A stretch of DNA of 64,000 bases. It comes from Branchinecta lynchi. Taxonomy: Eukaryota; Arthropoda; Branchiopoda; Anostraca; Branchinectidae. The position numbers and the translations under genes are program-made. The stretch spans positions 12,924,202-12,988,201 of the forward strand of contig JAKZAP010000018.1 in NCBI GenBank assembly GCA_023053575.1, read 5' to 3'. Shown piece after piece: positions 9,324 to 19,363 of this stretch; the stretch's first letter is position 1, and each line of letters starts with the position of its first letter. The notes under the pieces were generated by a model. That model was not told the DNA's origin and searched no databases. It worked only from the letters and a program-made list of their open reading frames with translations.

Positions 9324-9808
9324 CAGCAGGAATAAGCGGCGGCCGTGAGGAATCTGTACCTGCAACATCCCTAGGCGTTAATGAAGTTTATGTCGGTAGT
9401 TGGCAAGATTTACCCATGGTGAAATGTTTTTCGGCGAGGGGTCGACAACTCATGTCTCTTTTTGATTCGGGAGCTTCGCGGTCATTAATTAGAGAGTGTG
9501 ACTTCAAGAAATTGGACTCCAGTTGTGTGGTTGAGTATGAAGCCAGGAACGGATCGTTTCGGGCTATTACTGGAAATCCTTTGGAGTTTACGGCACGTGC
9601 ATGTATTGAGTTGGATATTCGACACAAGAAAGTAATAATGGAAGTATTTGTGTGTCCGTCACTTCCATACCCGTTGGTAGTTGGTTACCGGGAAATGAAG
9701 TTAAATCGATTGATTTTTGATGCCGAAAATTGCGAGTTTTGTTTAAAGATGATTTTAGTAAGGATGCAAGGGACTGTTGTGGTGTCGTTCTTGAAATGCC
9801 GCAGATAG
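9275..9808 (+). CDS. pro: Gypsy copy A aspartic protease (Pro), -1 frame
   Basis: Entered by frameshift at 9305, it would give about 167 residues joined to Gag. It carries the retropepsin motif LFDSGASRSLI, with Asp-Ser-Gly as the active site that works as a dimer. Downstream is a hydrophobic block, YPLVVGYREMKL, in the place of the second conserved strand. The protease cuts Gag and Pol. The frame closes at TAG 9806-9808 after overlapping the RT frame by about 78 bases. A separate start is not needed; the stretch 9275-9304 only overlaps gag. Confidence 0.85.
   Translation: MSRQIIGRFKLRRSRLAAGISGGREESVPATSLGVNEVYVGSWQDLPMVKCFSARGRQLMSLFDSGASRSLIRECDFKKLDSSCVVEYEARNGSFRAITGNPLEFTARACIELDIRHKKVIMEVFVCPSLPYPLVVGYREMKLNRLIFDAENCEFCLKMILVRMQGTVVVSFLKCRR
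9299..9305 (+). promoter_or_regulatory. -1 ribosomal frameshift site, gag to pro (UUUAAAC)
   Basis: TTTAAAC is read in the gag frame as T|TTA|AAC, which is exactly the X XXY YYZ arrangement. Slipping by -1 continues into the protease frame at CTC CGT CGG. The gag stop follows 16 bases later. The GC-rich stretch AGCGGCGGCCGTGAGG at about 9333 could take part in a stimulatory structure; that is an inference. Confidence 0.8.
9742..9748 (+). promoter_or_regulatory. -1 ribosomal frameshift site, pro to pol (UUUAAAG)
   Basis: TTTAAAG is read in the protease frame as T|TTA|AAG. A -1 slip continues as GAT GAT TTT AGT in the RT frame, which is open from here. The third-codon G makes it a weaker heptamer than UUUAAAC by general knowledge of these sites. 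The frame and position fit the overlap of the two ORFs. Confidence 0.68.
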
Positions 9809-12468
9809 AAACTACAGCAACAGGTGCAGAAGCTCTTAACGCCGTTGGTGTAAAAACGGCAGTAGCGGAATGGACGGTGCGTGTAGCCGAGCCGAGCTTT
9901 ATGTCCCCGTGGTGTGTACAGCAAATTAAGGTGGTGGTTGAAACGAATAATTCTGATGCTAGTGTAGTAGATAAGTGTGTAGCTCCTAAGTTAGGTTACG
10001 TTGTGTCCGAGTTTAAAGGGAATGGTTTGGAAATTGAGGATCAGTTAACAGAAATAACGGACAGTGGTTGGTATGTGTTGGTTACAAACGATACAGAAAA
10101 GTCGTTTAAGTTAAGGAAAAAGACTGTCCTAGGAAAAATTTTTGAGATTTCAGAGAATGATTTAGTTACGGATCCAAATTTGATAATCAACCATGTTAGC
10201 GGTTTTGTAAATAGTTTTTCGTCTAGTGATGTTGCGTGTCCACCCGCGGAAGGTCAGGCCGATTTTGAGTCGCATCCTAACCCTAGAAATTTAACCCGGG
10301 ATGAACTGTTTAAGTTGTTTAAAACAGATCACATAGAATCGGATTTGGTTCGTGCAAGGTTGTCAGACCTTATTTTCCGATATAGAGACATTTTTGCTAC
10401 CCATGAGACACACCTTGGTGCGTGTGACCTAATAGAGCATGAGATTAATACAGGTGACAGTGCTCCAGTCCGTAGCCGCCCATATAGCGTTGCACATTCG
10501 TTACAGCCGATTTTAAAAGACAAGATTGATACATTGCTCCGAGCCCAAATTATCGAAGAGTCTGAAGGACCATACAGTTCGCCAGTAATTTTACTAAAAA
10601 AGAAGAATGGTGAGTGGCGTATGGCAGTGGATTACCGGGCTCTTAATAAAAATACGGTCAAGGACTGCTATGGATTACCGAAAATACAGGATCTTTTGGA
10701 TAGAATGTCGCAGTCTAAGTACTATTCGTCAATGGACTTTTTTGCGGGTTATTATCAATGTTTGCTTCGAAAGACGGATCGCGAAAAGACGGGATTCATA
10801 ACCCCGTATGGCCTGTTTCAGTTTATTCGCGCTCCGTTCGGGTTAACTAACATGCCGCCTACGTTCCAGAGACTCATGGAAAGAGTATTTCGGTCCCTTT
10901 TGCACAAATTTTTGGAAGTATTTTTGGATGATGTAAATTTACATACGAAGGACCTTGAATCACAGTTTATTTTGTTAGAAGAGGTGTTTGCAAAAATCAG
11001 GGCAGCGGATTTGCGTTTAAGGCCGTCGAAGTGTCGCTTTTTGGCTAGATCAGGTACGATCCTAGGACACGTGCTAGAGAATGGTACCATTAGGCCTACT
11101 CCGGATAAAATACGTGCGGTTCAAGATCTGAAGTACCCAAGCAACGTCAAGGAGCTGAGAACAACGTTAGGCCTATTCTCATGGTTTCGCAAGTACATTC
11201 CGGGATTTTCACAAATCGCCCGTCCGCTGGTAGAACTAACAAAAAAAAATGTTAAGTTTGAATTTGGTGATGAACAAAAGTCAGCGTTTGAAATTTTGAG
11301 GACTAAGCTAGTAAATCCACCGATTCTAGGCCTGCCTAGGATAAATGAAGGCGGTTATTTGCTAGCCACTGACGCATCGGGTACGGCGATTGCTGCGAAA
11401 TTGTCACAATTCCAAGATGGCAAGGAAGTGATATTACAGTACGGGTCGAAAAGTTTAACAAAGGCAGAAAAAAATTATTCGGTTACGGAATTGGAAGCAT
11501 TAGCCGTTGTGTACTTCGTAAAAATGTATCGACAGTATTTGTACGGTTCTAAGTTTAGAGTAGAGACGAATCACCATAGTTTAAGGTGGTTAATGACAGT
11601 CAAAGACCCGACAGGAAGATTGGCTCGTTGGGCTTTAAGCCTGCAAGAATATGATTTTGAAATCGTTTACAGACCAGGCGCACAAAATAATGTTCCTGAT
11701 GCGCTTTCGCGTTTACCAACTGGTGTGAACGCAGTTGGGGATAGTCAAACGTCTGTCGTGTTACCTACATCGGTCTGTCTGGCACAGCTTAAGAAAGCCC
11801 AAAAGAGTGATCGGTTCTGTTCTGCGGTCATAAATTATTTGCAGCGTAAGCAACCTATGCCGTTAGAAATAGAAAAGTTGGTCATTAGAGAAATTTCTAA
11901 CTTTTTGGTGGAGGAGGGTGTTCTGTTGCGTGTTTCGGTTCCAGCGAATAAATGCAGAAAGTCGGAAGTGTGTTGGGTTCCCGTGATTCCTTCAGAGATG
12001 GTCCCGGAAATGTTGAGAGAGTTTCACGATTCTCCGTATGCGGGTCACGGAGGGCACTGGAAAACATACTCCAGGTTACGTGAGCATGTGTGGTTCCCAA
12101 ACATGCATGGTGTGTGTAAACTTTACTGCAGTTCGTGTACAGCGTGTTTACAACGGAAGCCAATGAGTTACACACCAGATGCTCCCTTACAAGAAATGCC
12201 GATGCCGTCTTGCGTATTGGAAATGGTTTTCGTAGATTTGGTTGGTCCTTTGCCGAAAACGGAAAACGGTAATGTGTATGTGTTAACGATCACTGATTAT
12301 TTCTCGAGACATCTGCACATGGTTCCCATAGTGGATGCGAAGGCTGAAACGTTTCTAAAGGCTTTTGAGAGGGTTATTGTCACATATATGGTTTTCCTCA
12401 AACTCTGTGTTCGGACAACGGAACGCACTTTCGAAACGCCGAAGTTGCTGCGTTTTGCGAGAAGATGA
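9749..12468 (+). pseudogene. pol: Gypsy copy A Pol: reverse transcriptase, RNase H and first part of integrase
   Basis: The frame holds an N-terminal linker, then RT with SMDFFAGYYQ and the active-site block VFLDDVNLH (FLDD for the usual YLDD) near 10918-10944, and GLFQFIRAPFGL before it. RNase H follows with LLATDASG near 11362 and VETNHHSL near 11566. The latter has Asn where copy B has the conserved Asp. The integrase zinc-binding region (HDSPYAGHGGHW to CSSCTAC) and the first catalytic Asp (VFVDLVGPL) are present. A 2-nt deletion near 12367, compared with copy B, throws the rest out of frame, so this copy is dead. Confidence 0.9.
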
Positions 12469-13673
12469 AGATAGAGCACAGGTTTTCATCCCCAGAACAT
12501 CCGCAAACCTTGGGCGTTCTGGAGCGCCGACATCGCGATCTAAAGAATATGCTGTCCCAGTACGTCGACCAAGCGAGGAGGAATGATTGGGATCGTTGGT
12601 TGTCTTATATTTCTTTCACGATGAACACAGGGTACCACGAGTCGCTGAAAGACAACAGTTTTTATGTGATGTTTTTGCGAGATGCGGTGTTGCCGGTCGA
12701 TAACATTGTTAAGCACCGCATTATGTATGATTCGGATCAGTCGTACAAGTCGGAAATGTTAATGCGTATGAAACACGTGTATGGTTCAGTCGAGGAGAAT
12801 CTGAGTAGCGCGCGAGCTTCCCAGAAAGAGCAGCATGATGCCCATGCGCGGTATCGCGTGTTTGAGCCGGGGGAAGTCGTTTTTCTACGTGCTCCGCAAG
12901 CGGGAAAAGGCCGTTCATTGTCGAAAATCAAGTTTGAAGGTCCCTTTAGAGTCCTTGAGCGTTTGAACGAGGTTAATTACCGCATTAAGAAAATTGAGGA
13001 ACGTTCAAAAGCCAAGGTAGTACATCATAACCGTTTGAAGCCAGGGGTGCTGCGTTCGCCCTGGAAATATGACGCGCCGCAGGAGCAGCAGATTCTTGAC
13101 GAGGGGGAGGAGGGCACGGACGTTGACAGTAGGACGAATGAGGAGCATGTTGGGGATACAACTAACCGTAGTGTAGCTACTAACCCTAACACCACTGACT
13201 CATTTGACAACTTACTAACCCCTCACCCTTCACAAGAACCGAGACCTGGGAGTCAAATCCCACTAAACGTGACTCCGACAACTGACCGTAGACAAGTACC
13301 GACTATGACAAGCACCCCGTACCACGATTTCGAAAAGTCAGACAGCGTAGATTCACGCGACCTGAGTTCTGGTCTTCAGCCTCGATCTTTATTTGTTAGT
13401 GTGGATGAGGAGCAGAACTCAGATGGAGAAGAGCTGGCGGTTGAATTACAAGTCTCGGAAAATGAGACAAGCTCTTCGCCAGAAAAACTTGGGGGTATGA
13501 GTAGCCGTGCTGATAGCGAAGTTGCGAGTCCGCCAAATTTACGCCCATCGCGTAGTGTAAAAGTCCCAGACCGATTGGGATATGAAAGGTTGGGGGGCGC
13601 TAATGTTGTTTCGGCAGCCCCGATTGATAAGAATTTAGTACTGTCGCTGTTACAGCAAATTATGAAAGACTAG
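12465..13673 (+). pseudogene. pol: Gypsy copy A integrase C-terminal part and tail, out of frame
   Basis: This frame continues integrase after the 2-nt deletion: MKIEHRFSSPEHPQTLGV and then LERRHRDLK with the catalytic Glu. A GPF module follows (KIKFEGPFRVLERLNEVNYRI). The last 190 residues are acidic, Ser/Thr/Pro-rich and unlike known domains. In copy B the same region is joined to the rest of Pol. No envelope-like ORF follows. Confidence 0.88.
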
Positions 13674-14730
13674 ATTTATCTGTATGTATATAATGTAAAT
13701 ATGTGCCAAATATTAAGCGTTTCCGTTTGCACATCCTTCTACATGCGAGCATCGATGCTACCTAATTCCAAGTACTGCAACCACGCCATCTACATGAGCC
13801 ACTGGGACGAGAGTACGACAGTTTAAGCGGAGATGGACGTCGGACCACCATATCAGGCTACTCAGCGAAATTTTCTCACTCACCCGCCACGCACGTCATA
13901 ACGTTTTACGTCGCTGCTGAAGGTGCAAGATTAGCACCGGTTCCAGAATCCTGTTCGTGATGCACTACTCATTGGTGCCGAGATGTCAATAACGTCGCCC
14001 ATAACGTTCTACGTTGCTGCTGAAGGTGCAAGATTAGCACCGGTTCCAGAATCCTGTTCGTGATGCACTAGTCATTAGTGCCGAGATGTCATTAACGTTG
14101 CCTATAACGTTCTACGTTGCTGCTGAAGGTGCAAGCTTAGCACCTGTTCGAGTATCCTGTTCGTGAGGCACTAACCACGTTGCCAAGTTTTCATCAGCTA
14201 CTAAACGTCACGTTCCTATGAGGGAATGAAGCAAAGCGCCTGCTGTATGCTGAAGCTGCTGCTGAATTCGTTGCCAGCCAACTGTAACCATTTCTGGCCG
14301 AGGGGGCGAAGTAATGCTGGTGCGCATCCAAAATGCCTAGCAAGCTGCACGTCGTCTCGACGTTGCAAGCCACCCATCACCCATCTGACGTTCCCGTGAG
14401 CGGAGATTTCAAGAGTGCTGAAATACACTTAGCGCGTTTCCCGTTGCGCACACTGCTAGCCCTTGCAGTTTTCCAAATTTCGAGCTGAGTGAGCCTATGT
14501 CCGAACCCGTCCGAAGATGTCAGCTGTGAAATTATCCAGCCAAACGTACCTGAAGCTGGTATCCAGCCAAACACATCAAAGGCTGTTGCTGTTACCAATG
14601 AAGCTGAGGTCGTAATCATGTTGTCGTCGTTGATGTTGTCTCTGTCGTACTGTGTTAAGTGAAGTGGCTTTCCTGATGAACAATCGGCAAGTTGGACTTG
14701 GCGGTGTGGTCAGTGCTTGCGGTGTAGGGT
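13674..14730 (+). other. Gypsy copy A 3' UTR, first part, with 103-bp repeats
   Basis: No ORF on the plus strand is convincing. Three imperfect copies of a 103-bp unit (CATAACGTT.TACGT, GCTGCTGAAGGTGCAAG, CCTGTTCGTGA) lie at 13897-14200. The last 6 bp, TAGGGT (14725-14730), are the left target duplication of the foldback element. The 3' UTR resumes at 32166. Confidence 0.75.
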
Positions 14731-14764
14731 TATGGCATGCATTTTGGGTCAAAATTGTTAAAAA

Positions 14765-15160
14765 TGTTGCCGAGAATACTCGAAATGTCGCCGAGAATCC
14801 ATGAAATGTAGCCGAGAATGCTGTTTTTGTCGCCGAGATTTTTTGTGTGTACCCGAGACTGCAATGTTTGTTGCCGAGGATAACAACTTTGTAGCCGAGA
14901 TTTTCACTGAAAAACGTGTCGCCGAGAAATACGGATATGTGTACGAAACCAAAAATCTAGTTCCCGAGATGGAACAAAGTGTCGCCGAGATTGCTAGAAA
15001 TGTCGCCGAGATTTCGCGTAATGTCGCCGAGATTTCGCGTAATGTCGCCGAGATTTCGCGTAATGTCGCCGAGATTTCGCGTAATGTCGCCGAGAATGCA
15101 TGAAATGTCGCCGAGATTTCTTTGAAAATAACATACAAGTGAAAAAAGTGTCGCCGAGAA
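14765..15160. repeat. Left subterminal array of GTCGCCGAGA motifs
   Basis: About 17 copies of GTCGCCGAGA or near variants occur in 400 bp directly inside the left terminus. Four of them form a perfect 21-bp tandem (GTCGCCGAGATTTCGCGTAAT) at 15002-15085. Arrays like this near transposon ends commonly bind transposase. The long open frames on both strands here are a by-product of the repeat. Confidence 0.75.
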
Positions 15161-15291
15161 TTGGAAAAAAAAAATACAGCTTAGAACGAAAAATCTGATT
15201 TTTGAGATGGGAACAAATGTAGCCGACTTGGTGGTTGGTGAGGTCCTCCTTATTGTTCTATTTGTAAGTCCGGAACAAGTGTGATTCTTCG

Positions 15292-15486
15292 TTGCAGTAC
15301 ACGCTTACTACCATTGTAAGTGCTATATTTGCTATCGCACTCTTGTTGGTATTAGTCTACTCAATAAACAATGTGAATGTGAACAACAGTTGCTCAAAAG
15401 TAAGATCCACAAAGAAGTTTCAAAGGAAAGGATATGGCTCAGAGGCAGGGGCGTTGCGAAGGGGGGGGGGGTGCAACATTCGGTAA
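15292..15486 (+). other. Short ORF with one membrane-like segment, left arm
   Basis: 64 residues: a short N-terminus, then a hydrophobic run (TIVSAIFAIALLLVLVYSI) and NNVNVNNSCSKVRS. The right arm has the same frame at 31432-31641 on the minus strand, differing by substitutions. It resembles a signal-anchor peptide. The arms are similar throughout, so conservation here does not prove coding. Confidence 0.25.
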
Positions 15487-15971
15487 CTTATTCGGTATAA
15501 TTGCCAGGATTCGGTAGTTACCACGAACATGAAGAGGTCGAGTGAAGAACTGGTCGCAGACAAAAGGACTGATCTATGATTTCATTGATATTCCTTACTT
15601 TTATTTGTATCCTAAAAACAAGCTCTCATCAGAAATGTCTCGAAAATTCTGCCTGCGGCACTTTTCATAATATTCACTATTTTCCGGAAAGGTGCGTCAT
15701 TTAGCTAGGTTTTAAACCAGTATCAGGGATCGCGATCTTTCGAAACCCTAAAAGCTAGAACCTGCATGGAAATAGCTGAATTTGCCAGGAAAAAATGAAC
15801 TTAAAAAAATTTCGCCTGCGGCGCTCACTTTATGTGATCATGGCTAGTAATGACTAGTCATACAGTAGCTGCTTCTGCCGGGATGTCGCTCTATCCGGTT
15901 TCTGGAAATTCTTAGGATCCTGGTGTTTTGGCTCTGCACCCAACTACAAAAATTCACTTGCGACGCCCCTG
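15446..15971. mobile_element. hAT-like MITE in the left arm (526 bp)
   Basis: Termini are CAGGGGCGTTGCGAAG and CTTGCGACGCCCCTG. The flanking octamers CTCAGAGG and CTCACAGA are similar, as expected of an aged 8-bp duplication. A copy sits at the mirrored place in the right arm, so it inserted before the arms became inverted copies or was copied with them. Confidence 0.6.
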
Positions 15972-16420
15972 CTCACAGATGCTAAGAAAGCTAGAGTAAG
16001 TATAGTCGTTGAAAGAAATATATAACTGAAACGCATTTATTTTACGGATATGTCATCAACAAATGTGTTACCACCTTAAAATTTTTGAAATAATGACTTT
16101 AGCACAAAAACCTGGTTCTGGGGAGCTTGACTTTGACATGACGACTGATTTTCTCTTCCATTTAAGTCATCCACCAATAGCCTTGTATACTGGTTAGGGC
16201 TAAGGTTCGAGCATAGCAAGTGTGATAGTTTGGTTCTTGCAAAAACCTTGACACATGGTTATGGTTAAGGTTCAAGTCTCCAAACATCGTTTGTATGGTA
16301 GTTTTGGTTCATCTTAAAAGGAAATGTCAGGTAAGCATCACTTCATACCATCTCCATGACTGGAAGTGCAAGCCCATCTCAGAACCATGCTTGTTCATGG
16401 TTTCACATTCAAATCCAAGA

Positions 16421-16948
16421 TCAGAGCTTCTGAGAACTTAACACGTCAACAGGGCCAGGAATTGGCTCAAGCTCACTACTTCCGAACTGTAGTTTCAATG
16501 ACTTATTAGGACTGTGATTGTTCAACTCAACTTCAGAGACAAGAAGTGGTTTATCTGATAGGTGGAAATAAACAGGAAATTTCAGTCCGGTGATGCAGCT
16601 TTTCCACCTCGAAATTCCGGCTTCCTCAATACTACACATCCCCAGAGGAATATATCCTTTGCATACACGCTCCATGTACTGATTGTCAATTAATATACTT
16701 TTTCCAAATTTTGGCTATCACCCCTTGACTTCATATTTCAGGAAGTGCTCAATACTGTTCAAAACTGGAGCTTGAGTACTAGTCAGCTGCTCCTGTTGGC
16801 CTTGGGCACGAATGATCACTGTATGGGCTTTGCCAATTCCTTCTTGCGGACCTTTAAAGTTTAACTGAACAGGTAACTTATTTTTACATCTTAGATTCAA
16901 ACACATTGAATTATTACAACACCCATTAGGGATTTTCATTCTGTCCAC
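16421..16948 (-). pseudogene. Degenerate ORF of unknown family, left-arm copy
   Basis: Two frames in series (16948-16718 and 16675-16421) are in the same register apart from adjacent TGA and TAG codons between them. They read GIGKAHTVIIRAQGQQEQLT, SIEHFLKYEVKG, then RWKSCITGLKFPVYFHLSDK and LQFGSSELEPIPGPVDVLSS. The right arm carries the same coding sequence and the same two stops. The start is replaced here by sequence of the TTAA-flanked element at 16858. I recognise no domain. The regular protein-like composition suggests a once-real gene caught in the foldback. Confidence 0.4.
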
Positions 16949-17079
16949 AGTAGTCTTCAGTAGGGACGTTGGGAATGTGGACGCTTTCCCATGGTGAATC
17001 CGTCCACAATTCGCCCGCGAAATTTTAAAATACCGACCAAACGTGATTTTTCAAGCTCATATTTTGGTCGAGGTCAGAT

Positions 17080-17277
17080 ATGGCAAATATCAGTCGTCGC
17101 TCAATCCTTGATTATAAAAACAGCTCAGAAGACTGCCTACTGACAAGGGTAAGAACCAGAAGACTTGCCGTGTCAAGGAAATCTTCCAGTGTTCTTCAAC
17201 GGAGTGGAGTCAATGGAGGAATTTTTATGAAGTTCACATGGTCCTCTTGGAACGACGGATCGACAGAATCTTTACAG
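17080..17277 (+). CDS. Possible first exon of a small spliced gene
   Basis: An ATG opens a 66-codon frame (MANISRRSILDYKNSSED, then RTRRLAVSRKSSSVLQRSG and FTWSSWNDGSTESLQ) that ends at a donor-like TTTACAG|GTTTGT. The phase is 0. An earlier donor-like ACAAGGGTAAGA lies at about 17140. The exon is basic and Ser-rich with no known domain. It lies about 220 bp inside the TTAA-flanked element. It can be joined in phase with the exon at 19268-19363, but exons in between may be missed. Function unknown. Confidence 0.35.
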
Positions 17278-17635
17278 GTTTGTAGAATACTCTTATACAA
17301 TTTTCCGTAAAGCACCTTCAAATAATACTGAAGAAACAGGACAAACTAGCAATGGACCTAAACTGGCTAAAAATAAACTAGACTTTAGAGTAGCGAAGTC
17401 AAGTCATCTGCAAATAAGTCACTTTTAATTCAAGTAAATTGCGCACTCACGGTTCCTCAAAGAGTTGCAAAGAAGAAAGCCTTTTTTACCCTTGTGCTTT
17501 TCAAAAAAATAAGGTAAAAAATGAATAAATAGAACTAAAGCCGAGCAAATACACCACATATGCAGTACCACACACCTATTAATTCAAATTAGTCCTTTGG
17601 CTTCTCACAACCTAAACAGACCAAGTTCATATCAT

Positions 17636-18200
17636 GTCTCAATATACTACGACAAGAATGACATACCGATTCTATATTTTCAAAGAAAAAAGACTGGCTT
17701 TGTGAAAAAAAGCCATGGAGAACAGAAAGCCATACAGCCTGGAACATACTCAGCCTTAGGTCCTTGCAAATAGCTAGCCTACCAAGAAAATAGTCAATCC
17801 CAGAAGAAATCCTTGGACTTTTTGCCTTCGCAGATCCTGTGATTTCTGGAAATAGCCTACATCTTGTTTACAATCTTGTCTGCATGCTTGTTGTTGTTGT
17901 TACCAGCTATAATCTTACACACTGCAACAGAGAAGTCTGTTGCTTTGCCTTCAAATATGAAACAAGCAAGCCTCAATGTATTTTGACGAGAATGTCAGTC
18001 CAATTCTGTATTTCTGAAGAAAATGGACTGGCATCGACCTGCCTGTACCATGTGAAAAGAGCCAAAAAGGGAATGGAATGCAAGACAGCCTGGAACATAG
18101 TCAGCCTTAGGTCCCTTGCAAAAAGCTAGCACACCAAGCAAATAATCGAGCATCACAGCAATCCTTGCACTGTTTGCCTTTGCAGATACCTACTGTGGAT
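17636..18200. repeat. Diverged tandem duplication (about 335-bp period)
   Basis: The block at 17636-17836 (with AGCCTGGAACATA, CAGCCTTAGGTCC, CTTGCAAA.AGCTAGC) recurs at 17972-18195 with many substitutions. No ORF is shared in the same frame. It is an internal duplication of the TTAA-flanked element. Confidence 0.6.
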
Positions 18201-18741
18201 TCTGTCCTACACAGTGCATATTCTATGTTCTTGTTTGCTTTATTTTCACAAATGAAATCAGTAAATGAACTGGATTACAAACAAAACTAACCAGTAAGCC
18301 CATAATGGCACCATCTGCACAGACAGTATACCAACATAGATCATGCAGAAGCAGAATGTCAACGTGCAGAATCGCAACTCATGGGTAACTATTGAATATT
18401 TTCTTGATAAAAAAAACCCAATAATAATCGCTTTGTAGTAGGCTAGGCCATCAAAATATACATAACATATGTCAGGTTTTTATGAGAAAAAAATTAGCAA
18501 TGGTTGGTTTACTAGGAGGTAATCAAGACTCTCAACCATACAAACAACAGGGGTGACTTTGTTATGTATATCTGGTACCATGCTGATTCGCCGCTCCCTG
18601 TTTGAGACCAAACCAGTCTTACTGCTTGAGACTTTTGGGTAGCATATAAAAACATGGTCTGGCTCTTCAAGGAAACTATCTAGTCATACTTTTTGGTGAG
18701 GCCACATATAAATGTTTGGAGGAACTGTGACAAGATAACTA

Positions 18742-19222
18742 CACTGTAAAAGTCTCTCCTACATCAGACGTTGGTGGTTGCACATCATCGAATTCGGCAA
18801 TTTTATTCCGAATTCGGAGAGTTAAAATTCGTATTCGGAGAGTTAAAATCCGAATTCGGAGAGTTAAAATCCGAATTCGGAGAGTTAAAATCCGAATTCG
18901 GAGAGTTAAAATCCGAATTCGAAGAGTTAAAATCCGAATTCGGAGAGTTAAAATCCGAATTTGGAGAGTTAAAATCCGAATTTGGAGAGTTGGAATCCGA
19001 TACAGGATTAAAACGCTAGAATGCAAAATACTGCAGACTAGGATAACTTAATCTGCAGCATTTCGTATTTTAGCGTTTTAATCCTGTATCGGATTTGAAC
19101 TCTCCGAATTCGGACTTTAACTCTCCGAATTCGGATTGTAACTCTCCGAATTCGAAAAAAAAATCACCGACTTGGTGATGTGCAACCTCTAAAGACCGAT
19201 GTAGGAGAGACTTTTTACAGTG
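18742..19222. mobile_element. TA-flanked MITE with 21-bp repeat arms (481 bp)
   Basis: Termini CACTGTAAAA and TTTTACAGTG are flanked by TA (18740-18741, 19223-19224), as in the host-unit MITE. The longer termini include GTCTCTCCTACATC. Inside, a 21-bp unit (CCGAATTCGGAGAGTTAAAAT) is repeated about nine times on the left and about three times inverted on the right. The unit length keeps a heptad-like frame open on both strands, but that is a product of the repeat. Confidence 0.75.
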
Positions 19223-19267
19223 TAATTGGCTAGAAATTCCATCCTTTGAAAACTGTTTCTATTTTAG

Positions 19268-19363
19268 GTTGAAGTGCAGTCGAGCCTTGAGAAATCAAGA
19301 ACACCCTTCCCAGATCAACCCATAGTTACTACCACCGAGCAATCAGAGGACACAGATGACTAA
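19268..19363 (+). CDS. Possible terminal exon of a small spliced gene
   Basis: A strong acceptor (CTGTTTCTATTTTAG) precedes an open frame of 31 residues and a TAA: VEVQSSLEKSRTPFPDQP and then IVTTTEQSEDTDD. The acidic, polar C-terminus looks like a natural protein end. It is phase-compatible with the exon ending at 17277. The intron would be 2.0 kb and contain the MITE at 18742. No homologue comes to mind. Confidence 0.35.
   Translation, partial: VEVQSSLEKSRTPFPDQPIVTTTEQSEDTDD

Noticed and set aside
14377..14619. Minus-strand frame in the Gypsy 3' UTR as a possible antisense or env-like gene
   Set aside because: 80 residues without signal peptide, membrane span or known motif; it is present in copies 0, A and B only because the DNA is duplicated. 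No env candidate was found on the plus strand.
15002..15085. Regular 21-bp repeats, as in a CRISPR array
   Set aside because: The repeats are directly tandem without spacers, lie in the terminus of a eukaryotic foldback element and have no cas genes near.
14758..15138. 126-residue minus-strand and 100-residue plus-strand frames over the subterminal array
   Set aside because: Both come from the 21-bp unit, a multiple of three, which keeps any open frame open. The repeated 'EIS/AT' peptide has no protein character.
18739..19026. Heptad-like frames (SEFGELK, RIRILTL) that look like a coiled coil
   Set aside because: They are the product of the 21-bp tandem in a MITE; they are open on both strands and continue into the inverted repeat.
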